A stretch of 64,000 nt of DNA from contig JABCPU010000171.1 in assembly GCA_016800925.1 (NCBI GenBank), positions 62,001-126,000 of the forward strand. Direction: 5' to 3'. The translations under genes and the position numbers were made by a program. This document shows positions 10,836 to 22,594 of this stretch, in pieces; the first letter of the stretch is position 1, and each line of letters begins with the position of its first letter. The notes beneath the pieces were generated by a model, which ran no database searches, was not told the origin of the DNA, and saw only the letters and a program-made list of their open reading frames with translations. This stretch comes from Suillus spraguei. Its lineage: Eukaryota; Basidiomycota; Agaricomycetes; Boletales; Suillaceae.

Positions 10836-11370
10836 AGGTTTCCGGCAGCTCACGGTCACGGCGTATGACATTTCTCGCGGAGACAATGCCATCAAGTCAA
10901 ACTGTGGTCGAACGAGGTAGAGGACCATGCAGAAAAGTAAGCGCATTGTTGGGGAGGAGGCTTTAATGTCGTATGTCGAATACCCTGCTCACTTTAATAT
11001 CTCAGTGGTATACATGGGATCCAGGTGCCAATCAGTGATCCAAGCCTCCCAGACTACTAATACTACCAATGGTTCTGAAGCTATCGTCATTCACGAATAG
11101 GACTTGTGGAATATTGTATCCAGCTGACGGTGTTCTCACTCTTTACGTGTTAATCCAGGTTTACCATTCACCCCAATATTCTGAGCCCTGAGGACACAGA
11201 TAACCCTATTCGTATCCTACGGCAGCAACTTGGCATGATGATAGCGGTGCTATTCTATCGGATGCAGACCGATAACTTGGATAGTGTCTGAATGAGAAAA
11301 CAGACATGTAATGTGTGAGGTAGATGATATTATTGATGCCTTTCCTCGCATGTCATCGCACTTGAGTGAA
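10836..11370. repeat. Dispersed repeat R2, copy a
   Basis: About 530 bases that align with 16796-17215 plus 17785-17905 in the same orientation at moderate divergence. Shared words include cggtcacgg, gtgcagaaaagtaag (one substitution), ccaggtgccaat, atggttctgaagct, cattcacgaatagga and cttggcatgatgata-like text. Copy b is split by about 570 bases absent here. No convincing open frame spans it. The family is unknown; it could be an old gene duplicate or element relic. Confidence 0.75.
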
Positions 11371-11955
11371 CTCGGATAACATACACACCTGCTATAGTGC
11401 GCAAGTACTCGTAGGTCTCGCGGTTACATTACATTCCCTGTGCGAACATCAGGAAATAACATTCTTAACATGCTTAATCAGCTTAACTCATTATCTCAAA
11501 CTTGTTGCTCTCTCACATTCACCTGGATCTTATATTTTTGAGTGCGAAATACAATAAACATGTAATTAATATATCTCAATTTTTTTTCTGATTCATTCAC
11601 ATTGAATTTGGACAAGTAGATCAATTTCACAAGCAGTAAGTAAAAAGTCGCATAAGGACGTCAAGGAATGTGTGAATTCTGATGAAGATCTGTTGAATTT
11701 TTTCCGGAACAAGACGTTTACGGAATTTGGCTGGGAGGTCAAAAGAAAAATCACTTCAGCTTGAAGGATGCAGCTGTAGGTCAACCTCAACATTCGAACC
11801 AAACAAATGATGAAGGTCTTTTGTCATAAGACAACAACAATCCAATTATATTAGTGGAACGAATTAAGTGTAGGACACATGCACTCCGGTGTAAGTATAA
11901 TTGAATAGATACTTGCGTAAGATAGATTACAAGAATAATACCTCGCTCTAAATTT
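11371..11955. other. Intergenic, AT-rich
   Basis: AT-rich spacer between repeat R2 copy a and the end of the quinone synthetase gene. Nothing recognised. Confidence 0.5.
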
Positions 11956-14900
11956 TTACAGGCCACGAGCCTCAAGACGACCACGGAAGATCTTCTGGAA
12001 CTGCGGGACATGGTCAAAGTCCATCAGCGTGTAGTGTTGCCCAGGCACATCAGTATATGATGGCTCCCCGCGGCTGAAGCCAGACCATGGCTTCAGCTGG
12101 TTGTTGAGCCAGTCCGACTTGCTGCCGCGAAGGGGGATGGCGTAGAAAACGTCGACTGCGGCTGAAAAGACCCATAATATGAGCAAGCGGTGATGAAGTC
12201 AGAAAAGGAATTACGTACAAACGGAGCCTGACGGGTTGTAGTCTTTTCCGCACTCAATCAGGGACCCGGCAATGTCCACCCAGTGGTCGAGCTTCTCAGG
12301 TGTCAGCTGCAGCTCGACGAGACGTTCAGGGGGAGACAACTTCCACACCACCTCGAGCTGCTCCTTCCTTGTCATCGGTCTTAGGGCAGGCGCAAGATCA
12401 TTAGCATCATGCTTCGACACGAGACCGAGGAAGTACGACAAGTTGAGCATGCCGCCTGTCCAGTCGATCTCGTGCATGCGGTCGGCAATATGAGGAGGGA
12501 TGTTGATGAGACCGGTGAACTTGACTTCATCGCCCATAGCCTCGAGCCGCTTTGCAACCTCAAATGCGACAACACCACCGTAACTGTAGCCTGCAATAGC
12601 ATACGGTCCCGTCGGCTGAGTCCTCTTGACTGCTGCAGCATAGCACGACACCATCTCATCCATGGAGGTGAAGAAGGGGTGGCCGGGCTCAAATCCACGA
12701 GCACGGAGAGCATAAAAGGGACGCTCGTTCTGGAAGTATTTTGCGAGGTTGACGAAGATAAGAACCTCTCCGACACCAGGGTGCACGAAGAAGATTGGTG
12801 TTTTGTTTCCGGTCAGTTGGAGGGGAACGATGGGGTCGTACTCCTCAGTCTGGCTATCCTTGGAGAGTAGTGCGTTGACGTAGTTGGCGAGGCTCGAGAT
12901 GACCGGGTGCTTGAGGATTTGGATGGTGGGGATCTCGGGTAGGTTGAAGTGTGCTTCTCCCTCACGCTTGAGCCTGGATATTATGTATGAGTAAAAATCG
13001 CCTTTACAGCGGGGTAAATATATTCACCTAATGACATCAATGGAAGTACCACCGAGTTCAAAGAAGTTGTCGCTCGCCGACATCTCATTCTCTGACAAGT
13101 TGAAGATGCCAGCATATATCTTGGCAAGCGCCTTCTCCGCCTCGGTGGACGGGGCGACGAACGTAGCGCCACGTGCCTCGCTGAGAAGCTCCTCGGAGCG
13201 GGCAATGTGCTTTGCAAGTTGACCTTGCTTGAACAGACTCGTCAGACGCGCACGAGACAATTTGCCGAGAGTCGTCTTTTCCATCTGGTTCACGGGAATG
13301 GGAACGACAAACTGAGGTGGCAGGGTGACCATTTTCACACAGATATCCCGAAGGGCCCGGTGCGTGGCAAAGAGCTTTGTTGAAGCGTCTGCTCCATCGA
13401 GGTCGAAGCTTGGCGAGTAGAAAATGATAAACCCTTCAGTCTCCTGCCCAGGAGCACGGTACGGAGCTGCAGCAAGGAACGAGTGTGTGACCCCTTCTAC
13501 GGTCTGCAGGTGGGTCTCGAGCTCAGGAATACCATACGAGACGCCATGGACAATGACCGTGTCCTTGATACGACCGCTAAGGCGCATGACACCATTCTCG
13601 ATGATGCCAACATCGCCAGTGCGGTACCAGCCGCCCTCGATGAAACTGGAGGACGTGGCCTCGGGGTTGTTGTAGTAACGTACGAAGACCATCGGTCCAC
13701 GAACCTGGAGCTCGCCGCTCTCTCCGTCGCGGCGTAGAGTAACACCGTCTGCGGGTCGACGACGCGCATCTCGCAACCATTGATGGGTCGCCCAAGATCA
13801 AGGAACTCGTGGGCAGGCTCTGTTGCGAGGACATCAATAGGATCGTAAATGCATCCAGCGCTGTAGAAAATCCATCAGTTTATATTCATATATATATATG
13901 GTTTAATGAGCCTTACCAAGTTTCCGTCATTCCAAACCCAGCAGAAATGACGAACGATACAGCCGAGGGGTTCTTACTCAGCCGCTTCATGGTAGAAGCA
14001 AACGCTTGCGCAGTCTTGGAAACGACAGCTTCACCTCCGCTGTTGATCCGCTTGATGGAGGACAAGTCAAAGTGTCCGAAGAGGTCGGTGCGCTTCTCCA
14101 GATCACGCGTGAGTTTCGAGAGCAAGAAGTTCGGGGCGAAAGCCAGTTCAATCGACTAACAATCGAGCGATGAGAGAAGCGCAAGGCAGTTATTTCATAA
14201 TGACATACCTTTTCATCGATCAAACTGAGCAGCCGAAGGGGATCGGCGAGGATAGCAGATGCGTGCACGTGGAGCTGCGAAGCACCATATAGCAAAGGGG
14301 TGATGTGCATTTCCAGCGATCCTGCGACGTGGTCAAATCCGACCCCTGAATACCATCCATATTATTAGTTTCAAACAATTTATTTAAACAAAGTGCGCCT
14401 TACAGTTCAGCACTCGAGATTCGGAAGTCAGGCCGTAGCTTTCCCCCTTCGCACGGCATGCAGCCAGTATCGTGCGGTGCGTGTGCACGACCGCCTTCGA
14501 GAATCCAGTTGACCCTGATGTCAGGAACAGGATCGCCTCATCATCTGGTTTAGCTTCGTACGCTACCCAATCGGCTGAGACGGTAAATGTCTCGCCGATG
14601 ATTTTAATTCGGAGAGCAGGTGAACCTCCAGACCAGAAATCGTGCTGATTTGCTCAGCCCCATTCTCATTGGTCAACCAAGTAGCAGACCCAAACAAGTT
14701 CTTGATGTGAGCAACATGGCCCTCCTTGTGGGCCTGTTGCGCGCTAAGCGCGGGTTGCAAGCAGGGCACATAGCCAGCCAACAAACACGCCCATACAGCA
14801 GCCATATTGTCTTCGTGCTCCGTCAAGTATACGACAATGACCGAACCTGTGGGTTTTCCCCACTCTAGCATGGCACGTGCAAGGTTGCGAACATGTTGGT

Positions 14901-15098
14901 TGAAGGCGCTAAAGGTCTTCGTCTGAATGGATGAATCATGTGCCGAGGAGGTTATGAAAGCAAGCTCGTGCGATGGATAATGGTCGATTGCTTGAGCGAT
15001 GACGTCGTGGAGGGTATTGGGTTGTGGAGAAACAACGGATGTCTTGGGTTTGCAAGGAATTCAGTGGTTGTGGTAGGGGCGACTGCGATAGGTGCCAT
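11956..15098 (-). CDS. NRPS-like A-T-TE quinone synthetase (atromentin synthetase type)
   Basis: Single-module enzyme with adenylation, thiolation and thioesterase domains and no condensation domain. Characterised relatives in mushrooms dimerise aryl pyruvates to terphenylquinones such as atromentin. Exons: 14404-15098, 14209-14345, 13917-14155, 13028-13860, 12219-12973, 11956-12161. Motifs: FLTSGSTGFSKAVVHTH (P-loop), SAGFGMTET, GGWYRTGDVG, SGRIKDTVIVHGVSYG and VNQMEKTTLGKLSRARL (A domain, residues about 30-560); FFELGGTSIDVIR with the pantetheine Ser near 631; FFVHPGVGEVLIFV and AIAGYSYGGVV with the TE nucleophile near 765, with FDHV as likely catalytic His region. Joined length with three bases added is about 955 codons, as expected. 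As given, the frame breaks three times, at 15046-15048, 14602-14605 and 13753-13755, each one base short in a homopolymer. No aminotransferase or partner dehydrogenase is adjacent. Product is inferred, not proven. Confidence 0.88.
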
Positions 15099-16789
15099 TG
15101 CGAAATATGTCTAAGTTCTAAAACGGTACAAGGATAGGAAAGGTGTCTAGGATAGTGAGTATGGATCTCCTTGGAGGTCCGAGCTTATATACTACGAAGT
15201 CGGGACTCACAATGTAGCAGCACCGCAATGAGCTTATGCAATAATGTACTAGTACAATGGCTGGGCTAATAAGTCGCATGTAGTCGCGGTATGCACCGCT
15301 CTGATCACTAGGCGGACTATTGTCGACTAAAATGTGAAACACTAAGTCCTGCGATACGTCAGCACAGGGCTGGCTTGTAGCAACATGAAAATCACCATAT
15401 TATCGCAAACGATCTCTGAGGAACCCGGTTGAGTCGGACATTAGAGGACACCTGTGCTCCATTTGCAATCGTGTCATTTCATGCATTGCAAAATATTATC
15501 GAGTTTCTCTAGATCCCGTGAGATGAACCGATCGCTAGGACGATAGTATGAGCTTCGTCCTATTGCAGCATACACAACAGAATGGTTTTGGTGTTTCCGA
15601 CGCCATCGATATGGTGGATCTACACAGCGTGGTGGTGTATCTCCGTTAGCCCGCTAGATTGAAAACAAGTTCATTAGCTACGTCGTGAAGTCACTGCATG
15701 AGTGCAAGGGGGAAGCGCACTAGAGCCAATCTGATGCCCAACGATGCTCCATGCAGCTTTCATGAAGGTCGGTGGGTGATGAATCGCGAGCCCGTGATCG
15801 TACTTACGGCAGCAACCATGTGCATGGATCTTTGGGACAAATACCGCGCTATCGACCAATGATCTTATGCACTCCTACTTCAAGCGCTCGCAGGGCCTCA
15901 GCCAGTTCTTCGTGGACTTTATCAGGGTACAACTATCCGATGAGTTCTTCAAAGGAAGACCAGAAAACAAGTTCCAACCTTCTCCGATTGGGTATGAATT
16001 CACCGCGAATAGTTAATCAGAGCGATGATCCGTTGAAGTTGGAGGGAGTGACTGCCGCCTGAACTCTGCCGATATCATATACATAGGGTTTCTGTCAGGA
16101 TGCCGGACTACTACCGTGTGTTTCGCCGCTCGTTAGTCTATTAAACCCCGGGCCAGTCTAACTTATCCTGTCAATCCTCTCGAGTCAAAAATCGTCAATT
16201 TTTTTTAGTGAGGCCTGACTGTGCATGCAGTGGGGAGTTTTTAAGTTTCTTGTCGATTATTAGTAATTACCAAGCTGTGGGACATGCAAAACTTTGCTCT
16301 GCCATCATATATTCTTGTCTGATTTTTAGGATAGTGTGATGCGCCCAGAACCTGCTTATCGGCAATGGTAGTACTCACCGACACCGCATGCGACTAACTT
16401 TCACTCTCCGCAACAACTACTAGATCATTTAAATCACGTTGACGATCCCCTGCCCACGCATTATCGCACTCGTCGTCGATCCTACTACCTCAATGCAAAG
16501 AGAGTGACCTTTATCAAATTGGTGTCTGACATTTCTATAAGAACACCTTGGTAGAATGGCATCTTTGCAGGATCAAATAGGTGTGGCGGGTGGGCGAGAA
16601 AAAGATTGCAATGCTGAGCATGAAGCGCTGCGCCAGGCCCACTCGCTTGTGGCTAGGCTAATCTTGTGCCACCACGGCTGTCGCATTACATGTTGAATTT
16701 TCTCAGGCTAGGCCATCTGCATCAATTACTTTTTCAAGTGTTCACTACCTGAAGCCTGAAGGTAGCGGGAATGTTTAAAGCGCTGTACA
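15099..16789. other. Gene-poor spacer
   Basis: About 1.7 kb upstream of the quinone synthetase start. It should contain that gene's promoter. I found no coding pattern, RNA gene or repeat. Confidence 0.5.
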
Positions 16790-17910
16790 ATACGTTTTTG
16801 GCAGCTGGCGGTCACGGTGTATGGCGTTTCTTGCGGATCTGGTCAACTTGTGCTCAAACGAGGAACAGGATCGTGCAGAAAAGTAAGTTTCATACTGGCC
16901 TGGAAGGGGCTTCAACCTCGTACGTCGAACATTTTGCTCGCTCTAATATCTCACTGGCGAACATGGAATCCAGGTGCCAATGAGTGATCAAGCCCCCCGG
17001 CCCGGACTGCCAATACTAGTGATGGTTCTGAAGCTCCGTGACCATTCACGAATAGGACTTTGTGGAATATCGTGCGACGTATCCAGCTGACAGTCTTCTC
17101 ACTCTTTGCGTGCATATGCAGCACCATTCACCCCAGTATTTTGAGTCCCGAGGACAGCCTTGTTCATGTTCTACGCCACAACTAGGCATGATGATAATGG
17201 TGATTTCTATTATCCTGAACTCATCCTCGTCACGGTACGGGCCATGGGTGACCCAGCGCTCGTCATGCTACAAAGCAGTTCAAGAACGTGAGTATTTTAA
17301 TGTTGAAGCCGGTTCTCGACTTCTCATACCGCATGCTGAAGTTCTTGCTTCGGTAGTTCATAATCATACACCGGTATCCACTTGAGAACTCGGCGGCATA
17401 CCAATGACGCGAACGAAGTCCAAGAAACCTGGGCTTGCTCATCGACAAACCCGACGGCAATGCAGGATGGAGAGCAGCGAGACAGGGCTGTTTGGGACAC
17501 CGTGATCAGTGGTCTTGAAGCGGACTCAGACGACTAATGAGGAAATGACAGGCCGTGCGGTACTGTGATTGTCTCAATTGTCATCATCCTTCCTGCACAC
17601 AAAATCATAGGCTTGGAACGATACACTCAATCGTACCTCACTGATTTGTTCTATCATAATTTTAATGCAATGTCTTATTAAAATGGCACGCAGTCAGAAT
17701 GTCAGATTACTCTGAGCGAGATTTTAATAAATGACTGATATACATGGCGTGGGTTGATCGGGACCGCCCGGCCGCTATGCAATTTGGCTGTGTGCAGACC
17801 AGTGACTTGGATGGTGTCTGGATTCGAATGGTAAAACCGACATATAATGTGAGGTAGATAATATTATTAACGCCTTTCCTGGTATGTCGTCGCGCTTGAG
17901 TGAAGGATAA
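16790..17910. repeat. Dispersed repeat R2, copy b, with internal insertion
   Basis: Relative of 10836-11370. The match breaks at about 17213 and resumes at about 17785 (gtgcagacc, cttggat, gtgtctg), so about 570 bases are inserted here or lost from copy a. The inserted part begins with a coding-like stretch on the plus strand (FYYPELILVTVRAMGDPALV) followed by gtgagt, and ends near a short frame finishing EADSDD and a stop at about 17536. I do not recognise the protein. Confidence 0.7.
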
Positions 17911-18192
17911 AAGTAGTCAAACGTTAATACTGGTATGGAAAATCTAATTAGCGGAAGGGTATGGTAGATCTGTACTACTAAGTCAACAATCGTAATGCTG
18001 AGCACATGATATACAATCTGAAAGGTCTGATTCAATAGAGATAGAAGAACAGTATTAGAACTCATGGAGGATGCTTGAAACGAACAATTGCGAATAACAG
18101 ATGAATAAAGAGGGCATAATAGTACGCGGATAATGTAGAAATCCGTCAAAGGAATGATTTTAGACGCCTCGGGAAAAGAGCGGTGAAAGGCA

Positions 18193-20557
18193 TTACATCA
18201 AATGAATGTTTTTCAAGTTTACCGTAATGATGATGTCTCGTACTGTAACAAAGTGGTAAACAATCAGCCTTTGAAGACAAAACATCACGAACCATTCTGT
18301 ATGATCGTGGCAGTCCGCCTGGTGTCAGTAACTGACGTGAAATGAACTGTCGTGAGACGTAAGAAGCGCATCATCCGATATGAAGGGTTGCCTACTCTTG
18401 AACTCCCTCTCCTTATTCGACGAGAATGCTTGGTGAATGCTCCCGAACTTGTTATAAAAGTCTGCACGGAACCGCTTGAGGGGTACTCTTGATGGTAAGG
18501 ACCATTACCACCTACATGAAGATACATTTTCGTAATCATTTGGTCTGTCACCATAACGCGGCATATGGTGGCTGAGTCGAACACCGCTCTTGAGCTTTGC
18601 CTAAAGTGTCATTAGCATTATCATCTTGATTTCCAAAGTAATAACATCAGACCTGTAAAAGGTCCACCTTGTTTAGGAAAAGAATGATGCTAACGTTCGC
18701 AAGTAGTTTGTTTGATACGACAGATTTCCATAACAATAAGGAGTCTTCTAGTCTGTTCACCTCTGGATCCTGTATAATTTATCAGTATGTCACGTAGAGA
18801 TGAGCGATCACCTGCTGACCTCCGCTAATACCTGATCGAAAGCAGAAATAGGTGCCAGAAAAATAATCGCATTTACTGCATAGTGATATCAATGAATGAT
18901 CCTCATCGAAGCAACGAGTTATGTAGTTACCATCTTCAAAGTAAGGTGCCCAAGCGTGCCGTTGATTTCGGGCACCTCCTACGTCGTAAATTTTCCATGT
19001 GATGAACCTGCGCTGGGAATCAGCGATCGAGAAGGTGTGCTCAACGACGCCTGTGGTCTTGAGCCGGGCTTTCAAGACATCCTCTAAACAAATATTGTTA
19101 GAAATGACATGTTTTTAATCAGTCATTTGACCTACGATCACTCGGAAAATACCGTAGAGCGGTGATGCGAGATATTTCGTCCAAAAAGCTGTTTGTTGTC
19201 AAGAAAAATCCGATATCAGACACAAAACACCCACAAGCCACTGCCCTCTTCCACTCTGATCCGTTTCTCGCGTAAACGTTGTTTGACACTGGGGTCTTTC
19301 CATAATGCCAGCATCGGCGGAGCACAAGAATTGAGCACATGAACAGGGTCGCTTGGATCGTCCCACCAGCCCTCAATCTCATTCGTGTGTGCACTCTTAG
19401 GACTCTTGATTCTATTGCCAAGGGAAAAGGCCTTTTTCCAGTTCGAAGTATGATGAACGCTGACTTCCACATTCTTTGATTTAGACGAGCTGTTGCTTGA
19501 CCCACCAGGGGAAGGAAGGCTCGTTGAGGGCGAAAGCGGAGAGGATGTCCGTGAGGAGGGTATGGTGATGAGTGGTGTGGGTCGGCCGTTCTTGCCAATA
19601 GTGACTTGAGTAGAGTTACCGTTTGCATAGCTACTCCAATCAGGCTTCGCAGGGGCAGTGTGGGTAGGCTCGTCTTCATTCGGAGATGATAACATTCGGA
19701 TCAAACGTTCCTCCAGCTCCCTCAGAGGTTCCAATGCATGGCGATATTGGGGGTACTTCGGGACCCTAGTTGCAGGAATCATGGAAGATTGGCTAGTCAA
19801 GGAGATTGCGCAACTAAATGCATTCCCCTGATCCTCTGCTTCGTCTGATTCAGGGGAGACAGCGTCAAGGATGCTGGAATTAAGCGTCGTTATCTTATCA
19901 CACACGACACTAGATTTGAGGTGGTAACAGGACTCACCGGCGAATGGATCGCACGAGGTTAAGATATATTACAGCCCTCCATGCGATTCGGTCAGCATGG
20001 AAGGCAGCAGTAGCATGCATTAACTGAAACTCTGGATGAGATATGAGTAAGTGCGGCCCAGACATGTCCAATGCGCAAACACAACACTGAGTGCGGTTTC
20101 ATTGAATGCGCGAAAGAAAACCAACATGAAGGTTGTTCTGACCACATACACCATCGTGCTAAGGGATTCCTACTCGACAGTGTAGAAGGCAAAACATGAT
20201 GCAAAGTATATCTTCAGACCGCGGCAACAGTGTGTTGTGTACGCAGCTCTTTTTTCGCACGAAACAATAAAGAGACGAAGCAGAAAGCCTAGATGATGAT
20301 GACTCACGTTTCAGAGTCGTACTCTTGCCGCTCTCACTCTGCCCCAGAATCAAGACCTTAATTTCAGGTTTGGCTCTCTTCTCTTTCTTCTCTGCACGGA
20401 GCATTTCATCAATTCCATCGCTAACGCGCTTAGCTTCCGATTCTGCTTCTAATCTCCTTTCACGATCTGCAGCACTCTCGTTTGGAGGGGGCATGAGCGC
20501 AGCAGCCAGTGGATCGGAAAGGGATCGGCGTCGGTTTGGCTCCAGAGGCCGAGCCAT
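18193..20557 (-). CDS. Heterotrimeric G-protein alpha subunit, long non-canonical form
   Basis: Signal-transducing GTPase at the inner face of the plasma membrane. Eleven exons join to 546 codons without error: 20308-20557, 19938-20031, 19235-19873, 19136-19188, 18931-19083, 18820-18875, 18653-18769, 18516-18600, 18396-18485, 18293-18346, 18193-18242. G1 is LILGQSESGKSTTLK (about 71-83); switch I LKARLKTTGVVEHTF; G3/switch II DVGGARNQRHAW (about 380); then VNAIIFLAPISAFDQ; G4 FLNKVDLL (about 447); G5 region HFTSVTDTRRT (about 516); C-terminus VRDIIITVNLKNIHLM. It is roughly 190 residues longer than animal G-alpha, from a Ser/Pro-rich insert in the helical-domain exon (19235-19873). The catalytic Gln of DVGGQ is Ala here, and there is no N-terminal Met-Gly myristoylation site. 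One intron, 18486-18515, would be only 30 bases. Confidence 0.92.
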
Positions 20558-22594
20558 TGTCGTGGACTACCACAAGATGGCACAGAGACAAGGATGGTCT
20601 AGGGAGAAAGCCGAAAACCTAATCGTGCTTGAGAAATGGTTTTTATAAGTGCAACAGGCTAACAAGAGGCTAGTCGCGACAAGCGCTTCCAAAAGAAGGT
20701 TCCATTTGTTGGCACGTGGCCATTTTCTCTGAATTTCTTTTATTTCTTTTGTCATATCTTGTCACGCCGTAGAAGGGTCACCTTTGCTTCCCTGGCGATA
20801 TTAATTAACAAAACAGCGTTGATAAGAGTCAGGTCAACGCCTACACCGTGGAGAGCTTTACTAGACGAAGTCGGCACAGAAATCGAATATCTACATAGGT
20901 TTGCATATACAATATTATTAATGTGACGATGTCAAGTCTCTGTCACGTCGGTTTCTTTAAAACTCCCCGACATGCACTTGCTCATCGTCTACTGTTCATG
21001 GGAAAAGCCTCCTGCCGAGCGAAGTACCACACTTCATCCGCTACTTCTTAATTCCGTGGTTCAAGGGAGCGGCCGCTCTTGATAACTTTAGAACCATCCC
21101 AAGTTTCTTCTTTATCTACCCATGACTTATAGGTTCCCTACTTCTGAGGGCGGTTTATGACAGCAGGAACTACATCAGCGCTTGCGGAGGCGTTAGAACC
21201 GCAATCATATATGTGAACCATCCGCAACCACGAGCACTTTTGCATCAATGTGTATGTTCCTCAGTGCCTGCCTGCATGCTGATTAGTCTTCTCACAACGG
21301 AACTTCTCGGCACCGCAACTTCAACGCTCCCATAGGTTATGATCAATCAGTGTGTCGATGATACTTGACCCAATCCAAGACGCCGCGAAGAGCCTCGGGG
21401 CTCAATCGGGTTTGCATAGAAGGCCCGTTCTTCGCGAAGATCAGTCACTAGCACCGGCGTAAAACGTCATTAGTACACGGCACTTATGCAATATCTGGCT
21501 GCACTTGCACTCTTATTTTAGTTCAATCTTTCCTTCATGTGGACATTGTTGCTTTCTGTGGGTATCCGAATTTCATCAACCTCAGCTGACCACCTTCGAT
21601 AAGCATCGTTAATGATAACAGCTTCCCAAGCTTCTTGCTCTACTTTAGTGTTTCGAAGACAACTGCAAGAATAAGTTTATTGCCTGACACACGTTGGACT
21701 AGGTTGAGGGGCTCAACAGCGCGGAAAGAGAGTGGGCAAGTAGTACTAAACCAATAGTTAAACCTCAGTTTATGTGCTGACTAAGCTATGAACGTATGCA
21801 CTACTACCATGTAGCTCTACTGGCCTCTTGCCCTTGTCCAACGTGCCGCATGGTGTTCAGTGTTGTATGTTGTTCCATGGACTGTCTCTGGGCATGGACG
21901 GCGATGTGTTGCTGTCCTGCTTTGATTTATGCATCATGATGTTGATCTTAAAATCACTGCCATGACTTTTACTCGTGTGCAATTTACGCATCAGACTCCT
22001 TTGGGACGAACACCAGACACCTTGGCGGCGCCAGTATGATCCTGTTATACGAGCGAGTCGACTGGTTCTACACATGGGCTAGGTCATCGATCTCACGAAA
22101 TATTGTCTCAAAGCATCACTCTCAAACACCAGCTGAGCCACTCGCCATCAAGAGATAATGCAACAAATGATCTACACCGCCCTCACTTGCTATGTGGCTT
22201 GCGGGAGTAGATATTATCCTGTAGATGGATTGATATGAAAGTGGCTTTAGCATCCTCGCTCCCATTCTTTCACATGGCCATTCGAGGACCCTTCGTTCGT
22301 TCTGCACCTCTTGAAAAAACCCCACCTGCGCCTACAGGACTGCCTAGTTCGTCAACCCTAACTTTTTCCTCCAGCTACTCATCAGATGGGACCCAGAGCA
22401 CAAATCAGCAGATTACACGATCTCCAAGTCCGTCATCCTTGCCGACCGTACGGAGCACTCTTTCGTCTTGCGGAACATATAGACTTATTTCATTACAGAG
22501 ATTTGGACAAACCCATAGCGCGATAACTACGCCATTCTCATCATTGTGCGTTCCGTTATCCTTACTCATCATAGTACTGCGGTGAATTTCTCAC
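20558..22594. other. Intergenic region, G-alpha to membrane protein
   Basis: About 2 kb between divergently transcribed genes. The frame at 22235-22585 is Ser/Thr/Pro-rich like the gene that follows and may hold its 5' exon(s) including a signal peptide, but I cannot place a splice junction. Nothing else recognised. Confidence 0.4.

Noticed and set aside
12409..12870. 153-codon plus-strand frame opposite the thioesterase
   Set aside because: Shadow of the strongly coding minus strand; no motif of its own.
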